From NCBI GenBank assembly GCA_004375785.1, contig SOKM01000264.1:1-11321 (forward strand): a DNA stretch of 11,321 nt. Direction: 5' to 3'. This DNA comes from Candidatus Cloacimonadota bacterium. GTDB taxonomy: Bacteria > Hydrothermota > E44-bin80. The notes beneath the pieces were generated by a model. That model had not been told where the DNA came from. It was given only the letters and a program-made list of their open reading frames with translations, and made no database searches. This document shows, one piece after another, positions 1-6,423 of this stretch; position 1 is the stretch's first letter, and each line of letters begins with the position of its first letter. A program made the position numbers and the translations under genes.

Positions 1-87
1 GAGATATATGAACCAGTGCTTTTGGAACTTGAGAAATTGGGAATAAAGTTTGAGGAGACTATAGAAGAGATAGAAGATAGTGAATAG
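1..87 (+). CDS. C-terminal fragment of an unrecognised protein
   Basis: An open frame enters from the left edge and ends at a TAG stop at 85-87, followed directly by an in-frame TGA (tandem stop). The 28 visible residues are rich in Glu, Leu and Ile (for example LLELEKLGIKFEETIEEI) and look like a soluble amphipathic C-terminus. There is too little sequence to assign a family. It reads in the same direction as the hydrolase gene that begins 75 bp later, so the two could share a transcript, although a palindromic repeat lies between them. Confidence 0.6.
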   Translation, partial: EIYEPVLLELEKLGIKFEETIEEIEDSE

Positions 88-95
88 TGAGAGGT

Positions 96-140
96 TGCTC
101 CTACAAATGATTTAAGGTTGTAGGAGCAGGTTCCACCTGC
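96..140. repeat. REP-like palindromic repeat
   Basis: A perfect 10-bp inverted repeat, TGCTCCTACA (96-105) and TGTAGGAGCA (119-128), is followed by an overlapping small hairpin, GCAGGT-TCC-ACCTGC (126-140). The pattern of a GTAGGAGC-type head followed by a short G+C hairpin is typical of bacterial REP elements. The 11-mer at 120-130 (GTAGGAGCAGG) recurs exactly on the minus strand at 2277-2287, again in a gap between genes, which supports a dispersed family. There is no T-run after the hairpin, so it is not a canonical intrinsic terminator. Confidence 0.65.
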
Positions 141-162
141 GATAAAGAATAAGGGAGTAAGG

Positions 163-906
163 ATGAAACCGATTATTGGTATTAATATGTGTTATTCTGA
201 ATATGATGGATATGAACCCGGTGATCTTAAATTCCGGGATGCTTACAAGGTTTACACATCTTATGCTGATGTTGTCCAGAGGAGCGGTGGAATAGCTTTA
301 CTTATTCCACCTTTTCCTGAATTGAATTTTCTCGATGATTATATTGAGATTGCGCAGGGTTTTATCTTTACAGGAGGCGATGACTATCCTCCAGAACTTT
401 ATAATGAGGACAAACATTCAGAGACAAAACTTATCCATAAGAGAAGAGCAGATGCTGATATCTATCTTGTAAAAAACGTTCTACAAACTGATAAACCAGT
501 CCTCGCAATCTGCGGAGGAATTCAGCTTGTAAGCATTGCACTTGGTGGAAAACTTATTCAGCACCTGAAGGATTTAGAAACGCATAATAAAATAAGTAGA
601 ACTGTTGATAACACACACAAGGTTAATATTTTAAAGAGTTCCCTTCTATACGAAATTTTCAATAAAGATGAGATTTTGGTCAATTCTGCACATCATCAGG
701 CGGTTTCTCCTGATGCTATTGGTGATGGATTAAGGATAACTGCCACAGCACCTGATGGTGTTATAGAGGCACTTGAACTTAAAAAAAATCCTAAAGGAAG
801 ATATTTCCTTGCCCTTCAATGGCACCCTGAAAGGGTAAGTGATGGTAGACACAGGAAATTAGTCTTCGATGCATTCATTGCGGCTGCGAAGATGGCTTCT
901 TCTTAA
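163..906 (+). CDS. Gamma-glutamyl-gamma-aminobutyrate hydrolase-like protein (peptidase C26, class-I glutamine amidotransferase fold)
   Basis: The protein is 247 aa, the usual length for the PuuD/peptidase C26 family, whose members hydrolyse gamma-glutamyl amide bonds in the cytoplasm, for example gamma-glutamyl-GABA in putrescine breakdown. Visible family features are the FTGGDDYPPELY segment (69-80), the nucleophile elbow AICGGIQL with Cys117, NSAHHQAV (174-181), and QWHPE with His221 and Glu223 completing the triad. The elbow reads C-G-G rather than the more usual C-R-G of this family, so the substrate may differ. The ATG at 163 is preceded by AAGGGAG (151-157) with a 5-nt spacer. No other polyamine gene is visible nearby, so the substrate is not settled. 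The last 48 bp overlap the convergent metallopeptidase gene. Confidence 0.88.
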   Translation: MKPIIGINMCYSEYDGYEPGDLKFRDAYKVYTSYADVVQRSGGIALLIPPFPELNFLDDYIEIAQGFIFTGGDDYPPELYNEDKHSETKLIHKRRADADIYLVKNVLQTDKPVLAICGGIQLVSIALGGKLIQHLKDLETHNKISRTVDNTHKVNILKSSLLYEIFNKDEILVNSAHHQAVSPDAIGDGLRITATAPDGVIEALELKKNPKGRYFLALQWHPERVSDGRHRKLVFDAFIAAAKMASS

Positions 907-1722
907 TTTCTTTGTCATACCAATTATAAGAACTAAGATTGCTACTACAAGAAACAGCAGGTTTGGTTTAAGTATAAATGTTAAAGTAAACCGTCTCTTA
1001 AGCCATTTGTGCCACTCAAGTTCAAAGACTACAAGGTCAACCCCTGTAGCAATCAGAAAGCCTTTTTTAAAATCCCTTTCCTCTTTTGTTTCTTGAAGTA
1101 TCTGATTAACGATGTAAGGCCCAAATTCAGAAATAAGATATTCAATAGTTGAAGCACTCTCTATATATGCAAGATTTGCTCTGGCTCCAGAGGAAGGAAA
1201 GGATTTCTCTAAATCCTCAAGCGGGATTATTCTCTTAAGCATAACCGCAGTGGACAGCTTTATCTCATCTATAAAATTTGGTTCTTTTGAAAGAGATATT
1301 GCAGCTCCTTCATCGAACCATCTTGGAATGAAAACCTCTGCTTTTCTATGAATGAGGATATGGGCTATCTCATGTCCAACAATAAATTTTAATCTTGCTG
1401 GGTTAATGAAAGAGATAGGGAATTTAAATATTATGAGACTTCTATCTGGTATGGCAAAACCAATACCCCATTCTGGTAAGCAATCAGTGTATTTTTCAAT
1501 AAATTCATCTTTCTCCAGAATAGAAATTGTTATTTTTTTAACAGTTTTTAAGTGTAGATTTCTGGATATTCTTTCAATCTCGTGGACAGAGTAAATACTT
1601 ACATCTTCAGCAACATTCTTCCTGGTTGAAGGGTAGTAGATATCAAAATATCTGTTTGAGATGAGATTAACATCTCCCTGTTTATTTACCAAAAAAAAGA
1701 GTAAGAAAAGCAAGGATTTCAT
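859..1722 (-). CDS. Membrane-anchored zinc metallopeptidase, peptidase MA-like
   Basis: The 287-aa protein has a short hydrophobic N-terminus (residues 1-12, LLFLLFFLV), a zincin motif GHEIAHILIHR with His117, Glu118 and His121, and WFDEGAA (135-141), whose Glu138 is the likely third zinc ligand, as in gluzincin/peptidase MA-like proteins. A hydrophobic segment at about 249-269 is followed by basic residues (KKLRR), suggesting a C-terminal membrane anchor with the catalytic domain outside the cytoplasm. The substrate is unknown. The ATG at 1722 is the only plausible start before the signal, but it lacks a well-placed Shine-Dalgarno sequence: AAAGG lies about 16-17 nt upstream, within a repeat-like tract. 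It is the last gene of the minus-strand train and overlaps the hydrolase gene tail to tail. Confidence 0.8.
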   Translation of the reverse strand: MKSLLFLLFFLVNKQGDVNLISNRYFDIYYPSTRKNVAEDVSIYSVHEIERISRNLHLKTVKKITISILEKDEFIEKYTDCLPEWGIGFAIPDRSLIIFKFPISFINPARLKFIVGHEIAHILIHRKAEVFIPRWFDEGAAISLSKEPNFIDEIKLSTAVMLKRIIPLEDLEKSFPSSGARANLAYIESASTIEYLISEFGPYIVNQILQETKEERDFKKGFLIATGVDLVVFELEWHKWLKRRFTLTFILKPNLLFLVVAILVLIIGMTKKLRRSHLRSRNECIED

Positions 1723-1738
1723 TGATATGGCATTAGAA

Positions 1739-1764
1739 CCTTTGTGTCTTTGTGACTTAGTGGC
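1739..1764 (-). repeat. CACAAAG-type short repeat in the intergenic gap
   Basis: On the minus strand this 26-bp stretch begins GCCACTAAG and ends CACAAAGACACAAAGG, with internal near-tandem CACAAAGA units. From memory, similar sequences recur between genes in many environmental bacterial genomes, but only one copy is visible here. It occupies much of the 59-bp gap between the DUF192 stop and the metallopeptidase start, and supplies the only purine-rich tract upstream of that start. Confidence 0.4.
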
Positions 1765-1781
1765 AAAATTTTCTTGGCTTT

Positions 1782-2237
1782 TCAGAAATGGAACGAGACG
1801 CTATCACAAATTCTGACATTATGTTTCTCAAACCACCCCTGATTTACCTCAAGTGCGTAGATAGCAGGAAACCTTGACCTATACTCACTTACAGTCATTG
1901 GTTTCATATCCTGAATATCCACAATTATTTTTTTGCTGTTAATGAATGCAATAGAGAGTGGTATCTTGGTATTCTTCATCCAGAATGAAAGCAATCTTTC
2001 ACCCTCAAAGATAAAAAACATTCCTCTATTCTCATCAAGTTTTTCCCTGAACATCAAGCCAATTTCTCTTTCCTTCTGTGTGTCGCTTATTTCGACGAAG
2101 AGTGTTTCGTTATTGATGATAATAAAAGGAGAAAAAACTCGGGCAGGAATCTCTTTTTGTGGAAACTCTTGTTCTTTTTTACAGAGAGAGTTAACAGTTA
2201 AAATAAAAAGGAGAAAAAAGAATGGAATTCTTTTCAC
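1782..2237 (-). CDS. DUF192 family exported protein
   Basis: The 151-aa protein has an N-terminal hydrophobic export signal (residues 4-15) ending near Cys19. The context NSLC is a poor lipobox, so lipidation is uncertain. The rest is one complete DUF192 domain (about 35-151) with its hallmark blocks: EREIGLMFREKL (56-67), GMFFIFE, FWMKNTKIPLSIAFI, and the YALEVNQGWF segment near the end. The family is small and beta-rich, usually exported, and has no settled biochemical function. The frame opens at a GTG (2237). An ATG two bases upstream is in another frame and is stopped at once. The nearest Shine-Dalgarno-like tract, AAGGG (2251-2255), is 13 nt away, longer than ideal. It lies 50 bp downstream of the Memo-AMMECR1 gene, probably in the same transcript. 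Confidence 0.87.
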   Translation of the reverse strand: MKRIPFFFLLFILTVNSLCKKEQEFPQKEIPARVFSPFIIINNETLFVEISDTQKEREIGLMFREKLDENRGMFFIFEGERLLSFWMKNTKIPLSIAFINSKKIIVDIQDMKPMTVSEYRSRFPAIYALEVNQGWFEKHNVRICDSVSFHF

Positions 2238-2247
2238 ATTTGTGAAA
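2232..2247. promoter_or_regulatory. 16-bp palindrome overlapping the DUF192 start codon
   Basis: TTTCACA-TT-TGTGAAA is a perfect 7-bp inverted repeat with a 2-bp centre. It covers the GTG start of the DUF192 gene, so it could be a protein-binding site or a small mRNA hairpin that limits initiation. In AT-rich DNA a site this size can occur by chance, and I recognise no regulator for it. Confidence 0.3.
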
Positions 2248-2263
2248 CAACCCTTACCGTTCC

Positions 2264-2287
2264 GCAGAAATTCTTCCCTGCTCCTAC
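2264..2287 (-). repeat. Degenerate second copy of the REP-like repeat
   Basis: On the minus strand this begins with GTAGGAGCAGG, identical to positions 120-130, and continues into an imperfect hairpin whose GCAG and CTGC ends pair. It sits immediately after the Memo-AMMECR1 stop codon, the same kind of location (between genes) as the first copy. The hairpin arm has diverged, so this looks like an old or partial copy. Confidence 0.45.
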
Positions 2288-3802
2288 TTATTTTTCCTCT
2301 TCGTTGAAGATAAGTGCTTGAAATATAAAAACTTCAGTTTCAGGGTCTTTATAGGCATTAGAAGGCAGACCAGCCTTATGGCAGGTCTCTTCAAGAAAGG
2401 TCATTCTATCCCATCCATATTCAGTGGCAACCTGAGGTAGTAAAAGGCCCGAATAGAATCCTTTTTTTATCAAAATACCATCCCTTCCAACCGTTATAAC
2501 TTCAGGATTATCTATCTTCTCAAGAGGTGTAAGGGCAGATATTTCAATACTTAATTGGGACACCTCGTCTGGAGATACTGGAGGAAACCTTGGGTCCTTC
2601 AGTGCTGCTGAGATAGCCATCTCGCTTACTGACTGAAAGAGTGGTTTGATTGCCTGAATATATCCTATGCATCCTCTTAACTTACCATCTTTTGTCAAAG
2701 TAACAAATACGCCTTTAGGTTCTTTCAGCCTTTCTGTTACTGGTTTGAATTCAGGGATTGGTTTACCATTAACGGCTAATTCAACACTCTTTCTTGCAAT
2801 ATCGAGAAGAAAAACCTTTTCCTCTTTTGTGAGTATTTCTTCATCCTTCTTTTCTTTTTTTGCACTTTTGTTTTCCTTAGCATCTTCTTTTGTAATTATG
2901 AAACTTGAATATCCAACTATATAGTCATTTTTGTTTCCAGTAACATCTCCTGATGTTGTATGTTCAATAAGAATACAATCATTTCCACCCAATGCTTTCG
3001 CAGCAAGAAGGATAGTATATACAGGTCCTGCTCCGCAGCCAACATTTTCCCTCGATGTATAAAGTTCCTTGAAACCGTCAATATCAAATTTCCCTACAGT
3101 TTTCAAAACAAGAGAGTCACTTGAGTAGCATTCATCGTAAGAATAACCGTGATATAGGTCTGTGCTTGCAACAAGAAGGATATTTTTATCTCTACAGACC
3201 TTAACGATAGCATTTGCAAGTATTTCACATAGTGCAGGACTCTGGTCGCCGATAACTATTGGAACAATCTTGAAATTATCAAGAATAGTCTGTAGAAATG
3301 GAACCTGAACCTCGAGGGAGTGCTCATTGGTATGTGCCTGTGGATAATAGTCTATTGTTTTATCTTCATCGATAAGTTTATTCACTATATCTTTATCAAT
3401 CGGGACAATCCCGAGAGGGGTTCTCCATCCACCTGTTTTATAAACAGAGGAGGCTTTGAATAATGCATGGTGACTCGGTCCAACAAGTATGATAGTGTCA
3501 AAATGTTTCCCTTCAAGTTGTTTATAACCCTTCGCAGCAGTTCCACCGCTGTATGGATAACCAGCATGGGGGGAAATAATTCCGATAATTCTGCCTTTTA
3601 TATCTTTTTTCTCAGCTTGAGAAAAAAGTTCCTTTAGCATAATTTGTAATTTACTTGTTTCACCAGGGTAAAATGTACCTGCAACTGCTGGCAGTCTAAT
3701 ATCTTTGCCCATAATTTTCTCCTTTTTTATCTTCTTATCTGTTTCACACCCCGTAGGATAAATTAATAAAATTGTTGATAAGAGAATAAAAAAAATCTTC
3801 AA
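2288..3802 (-). CDS. Memo-AMMECR1 fusion protein (AmmeMemoRadiSam B plus A), possible lipoprotein
   Basis: The 504-aa protein joins two domains. Residues about 35-305 are a Memo domain: RLPAVAGTFYPGE, ISPHAGYPYSGG (His79), VGPSHHALF (His111/112), NEHSLEVQVPFLQ, STDLYHGY and GCGAGP (Cys256). The first His, a His of the SHH pair and Cys256 match the metal-binding positions of human MEMO1. A Lys/Glu-rich linker (about 305-328) leads to an AMMECR1 domain (about 328-500) with the signature LRGCIG (375-380). Bacterial Memo and AMMECR1 proteins often occur with a radical SAM enzyme, but none is in this window. The TTG start at 3802 has GGAG 6 nt upstream, inside the end of the regulator gene, and adds a hydrophobic leader ending TGC (Cys19). 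An internal ATG (Met31, 3712) has a perfect AAGGAG at 6 nt and would give a cytosolic form. Biochemical role unknown. Confidence 0.9.
   Translation of the reverse strand: MKIFFILLSTILLIYPTGCETDKKIKKEKIMGKDIRLPAVAGTFYPGETSKLQIMLKELFSQAEKKDIKGRIIGIISPHAGYPYSGGTAAKGYKQLEGKHFDTIILVGPSHHALFKASSVYKTGGWRTPLGIVPIDKDIVNKLIDEDKTIDYYPQAHTNEHSLEVQVPFLQTILDNFKIVPIVIGDQSPALCEILANAIVKVCRDKNILLVASTDLYHGYSYDECYSSDSLVLKTVGKFDIDGFKELYTSRENVGCGAGPVYTILLAAKALGGNDCILIEHTTSGDVTGNKNDYIVGYSSFIITKEDAKENKSAKKEKKDEEILTKEEKVFLLDIARKSVELAVNGKPIPEFKPVTERLKEPKGVFVTLTKDGKLRGCIGYIQAIKPLFQSVSEMAISAALKDPRFPPVSPDEVSQLSIEISALTPLEKIDNPEVITVGRDGILIKKGFYSGLLLPQVATEYGWDRMTFLEETCHKAGLPSNAYKDPETEVFIFQALIFNEEEK
3719..3724 (-). promoter_or_regulatory. 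Internal Shine-Dalgarno before Met31 of the Memo fusion
   Basis: AAGGAG on the minus strand lies 6 nt before the ATG at 3712-3710, which begins exactly where the conserved Memo domain starts. It is a better start than the upstream TTG by codon and motif. However, the bases also encode lysine and glutamate in the longer frame, so the match may be coincidental. Confidence 0.45.
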
Positions 3803-3805
3803 TTG

Positions 3806-5251
3806 TTACTCCACTTTTGATAGTAATACTTTCTTAAAACTATCGACAACTTTAGGGTCAAATTTCTTACCCTTTTCTTTTTCAAGGAATTTTATGACAT
3901 CAGGAATTTTTTTCCCTGTTCTTACAAGTTCATCAAAACTGTTTACAACGGCAAATATTCTTGAGGGTAGTGGAATCTTCTCGTCCTTTTTAGAGAAGTC
4001 TTCAATGGAATATTTTATTATGCCAAGTGCTTTTTTTAAGAATTTAACATGACCAATAATTTTGAATGTTTTCTTAAGAATAGATTGATAGTCAGAAGTT
4101 TTTTCTGGTAGGACAACCTTTCCAATGTCATGTATTAATGCCGCATATTTTATATTTCTAACATCTTCTTTATCAATACCCATTTCTTTTGAGAGTGATT
4201 CTGCAAGTTCTGAAACCCTTTCAGAATGTTCTTTCAAAGAAGGGTCTTTAATTCCTTCTATCATAAGTAATGAAAGTATCACCTCGAGTGAGCTTCGTTT
4301 TAAGTTATCAAAAAGGGAAGCATTTTCGAGAGCGATGGAGGCTGTCGAAGAAAGTGTATTGAGAAGCTGGAGAGAATCTTTTTCTATTTCACCTGAACTG
4401 AGAAGACAGATTGCACCTATATTTTTCCCGCCGGATGAAAGTGAAGAGCAAACAATAGGCCCCACTTCTGTTTTACCAACCTTGGTTTTTTTTACCTGCT
4501 CAATCGATTTTTTGGTAACTGCAACATCAAAAGGAGTAACCTTCGTGCTTATTTTTGTTCCGGGAGGAAGGGGAGTCTCCCCGGCACAACCTTTAACTAT
4601 GAGGTTTGTTTTATCCTCGTCAAGAAATAGAATAGAGCTACCTGAGATTTGAAAAAGATCGACTGTTGCTTCAGGAATCAGTTTTAAAAGTTTTTCAATA
4701 TTCACCTCAGCATTTATCTTGTTTGAAATCTTATTCAGTTTTGAAAGTTGTTCAATCCTGTTTTCAAGTGCTTTATCTGCTAACGCCCTTTTTTCTTCAA
4801 GCATTGTGTTTGCTTCTGCAAGTTTTTCGTTTACCTCGGAGAGGTCATTTATAAGGATTTCCCTCTCACTTAGTAACATTCTTCGTTCCAACGCATTTTT
4901 TACAATGGTTTTTACCTGGCTTGTCTCAAAAGGTTTATTTATATAGTCGTATGCGCCTTCACGGAGAGAAGTAACTGCAGTGTCAAGGGATGCATAACCT
5001 GTCATCATTACAACCTGTATGTTCCTATCGAATTCTTTTATTTCTTTCAAAACCTCTGTTCCATCCTTTTTGGGTAATCTTATATCGAGCAGCACAAGAT
5101 CTGGTATAGTTTCAGCTAGCGATTCCAAAGCCTCTTCTCCAGTTAGTTTAACCACCACATCGAATTCAGGGTTATCCTCTTTTAAGACCTTAGCAAGGAA
5201 GGTTGCAAGGGTTTCCTCATCGTCTACAATCATTATTTTTGCATTCTCCAT
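3806..5251 (-). CDS. Response regulator: receiver, GAF and degenerate HD-GYP-like output
   Basis: The 481-aa protein starts with a complete receiver domain (1-125): Asp10/Asp11, phosphoacceptor Asp56 in VLLDIRLP, Thr84 and Lys106 in NKPFE. A coiled-coil stretch (about 127-175) and a GAF domain (about 180-312) follow. The C-terminus (about 325-481) is HD-related: His342 in KEHSERVSELA, HDIGK (374-378), then PLPSRIFAVVNSFDELV and FDPKVVDSF. It lacks the HHE and DG-x-GYP motifs of HD-GYP cyclic-di-GMP phosphodiesterases and is much shorter between HDIGK and PLPSR. It is therefore probably not an active HD-GYP enzyme and may bind a partner instead. No DNA-binding domain is present. The ATG has AAGGAG 7 nt upstream. 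It starts 20 bp after the kinase gene and ends 3 bp before the Memo fusion. Confidence 0.9.
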   Translation of the reverse strand: MENAKIMIVDDEETLATFLAKVLKEDNPEFDVVVKLTGEEALESLAETIPDLVLLDIRLPKKDGTEVLKEIKEFDRNIQVVMMTGYASLDTAVTSLREGAYDYINKPFETSQVKTIVKNALERRMLLSEREILINDLSEVNEKLAEANTMLEEKRALADKALENRIEQLSKLNKISNKINAEVNIEKLLKLIPEATVDLFQISGSSILFLDEDKTNLIVKGCAGETPLPPGTKISTKVTPFDVAVTKKSIEQVKKTKVGKTEVGPIVCSSLSSGGKNIGAICLLSSGEIEKDSLQLLNTLSSTASIALENASLFDNLKRSSLEVILSLLMIEGIKDPSLKEHSERVSELAESLSKEMGIDKEDVRNIKYAALIHDIGKVVLPEKTSDYQSILKKTFKIIGHVKFLKKALGIIKYSIEDFSKKDEKIPLPSRIFAVVNSFDELVRTGKKIPDVIKFLEKEKGKKFDPKVVDSFKKVLLSKVE

Positions 5252-5271
5252 ATTGTTTCTCCTTGTGAAAT

Positions 5272-6423
5272 TCAGGGGTTGATGGGCAAAGCTATCTTCA
5301 CTGTTGTGCCTTTCTCCTGCTTACCTAAGATTGTGATATATCCTTTATGTTCTGAAATTATGCGGTGGGTGATTGAAAGTCCCAGGCCGGTTCCACCTTG
5401 TTTTGTAGTAAAGAACGGATTAAATATCCTTTCTCTATTATCTTTTGATATTCCAATACCGGTGTCAGAAATTTTGATTTCGATTTTTTTTTCTTTACTG
5501 AAGAAGTTGGTTGATATTATTATCTTCCCATTATCTGTTGTTGCATGAATCGCATTCAAGATTATGTTATCAAACACTTCTCTTATCTGGTCACTGTCCA
5601 GTGTGATGGAAGGGAGCATTTTATTGAATTTTTTCACTATTTTTAGATTTTTTTCTTCAATTTCACTTCTTAAGAAAGCAAGTGATATATCTATAATCTC
5701 GTGTATATTAACATTCTCCAATTTAATTGGCGGTCTATTCGCATATAAGGTCATATCTGTGACAATCCTGTTGAGCCTGTTGATTTCTTTTATTATCATT
5801 TTAACAAAACCACTCTTCTTTTTGTCGAGTGACCTTCCAAGATATTCTACACCTGTTTTGATGCCTGCAAGGGGATTTCTGATTTCGTGTGCCATTCCAG
5901 CAGCCATCTCCCCGAGTGCGACAAGCCTGTCCTTCCGCCTTAATCTTTCCTCCATTTGTTTTATCTCTGTTAAATCTCTCATTACTCCTATAGCTCCAAT
6001 AACTCTACCTGATTCATCCCATAGCGGAGAGGTGCTGAAACCAATTGGAATTTTCTTCCCATCTTTCTCAACTATGTTTGTTTCAACCCTTGTTAATGGT
6101 TTGTTCTCCTTTATTGTCTTTAATAGTGGATTTGCTGTAGCATGTTTGTAGTCAAAAAGTTCCTTTATAGTAATCTTCTTCGCATCTTCTTCTGAGAAAC
6201 CAAGAATCTCCTGCGCTTTTTTATTTATCAGGGTAATATTACCTTGTTTGTCTATGGTTATTATACCACTGGGAAACCCTTTGATAACGCTATTGATAAA
6301 TTGATTTAGATTTTCTATTTTTTTTGAATATCTATCTAACTCTCTGGAGAAACTTGCATCGCATTTCATTCTTTTTTTTATTTCCTTCATTTGTTTAGAT
6401 GATTTAATAGTTTTTCGCTTCAT
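5272..6423 (-). CDS. PAS-domain sensor histidine kinase, NtrB/AtoS-like
   Basis: The 383-aa protein has a basic, helical N-terminus (1-45), a PAS domain (about 42-155, with GIITIDKQGNITLINKKA), a HisKA dimerisation helix with the phosphoacceptor His179 in MAHEIRNPLAGI, and an HATPase domain. Its ATP-binding boxes are intact: N box DNIILNAIHA (Asn290), DTGIGI (320-325), FNPFFTTK (335-341) and GGTGLGLS (343-350). It has no transmembrane segment, so it is probably a cytoplasmic kinase. The likely partner is the receiver protein encoded 20 bp downstream. Its ATG overlaps the stop of the upstream sensor gene by ATGA. No Shine-Dalgarno sequence is visible, so translation probably depends on coupling to that gene. 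Confidence 0.93.
   Translation of the reverse strand: MKRKTIKSSKQMKEIKKRMKCDASFSRELDRYSKKIENLNQFINSVIKGFPSGIITIDKQGNITLINKKAQEILGFSEEDAKKITIKELFDYKHATANPLLKTIKENKPLTRVETNIVEKDGKKIPIGFSTSPLWDESGRVIGAIGVMRDLTEIKQMEERLRRKDRLVALGEMAAGMAHEIRNPLAGIKTGVEYLGRSLDKKKSGFVKMIIKEINRLNRIVTDMTLYANRPPIKLENVNIHEIIDISLAFLRSEIEEKNLKIVKKFNKMLPSITLDSDQIREVFDNIILNAIHATTDNGKIIISTNFFSKEKKIEIKISDTGIGISKDNRERIFNPFFTTKQGGTGLGLSITHRIISEHKGYITILGKQEKGTTVKIALPINP

Noticed and set aside
96..140. CRISPR array or tandem repeats
   Set aside because: No regularly spaced direct repeats with spacers occur anywhere in the window; the repeats seen are single palindromic elements.
4125..4652. 175-codon plus-strand ORF opposite the response regulator gene
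   Set aside because: It is antisense to clearly conserved GAF and HD coding sequence, its composition is Ser/Phe-rich as expected for a shadow frame, and it has no recognisable domain.
5564..6151. 195-codon plus-strand ORF opposite the histidine kinase
   Set aside because: It is a hydrophobic shadow of an unmistakable PAS/HisKA/HATPase gene with no ribosome-binding site of note.
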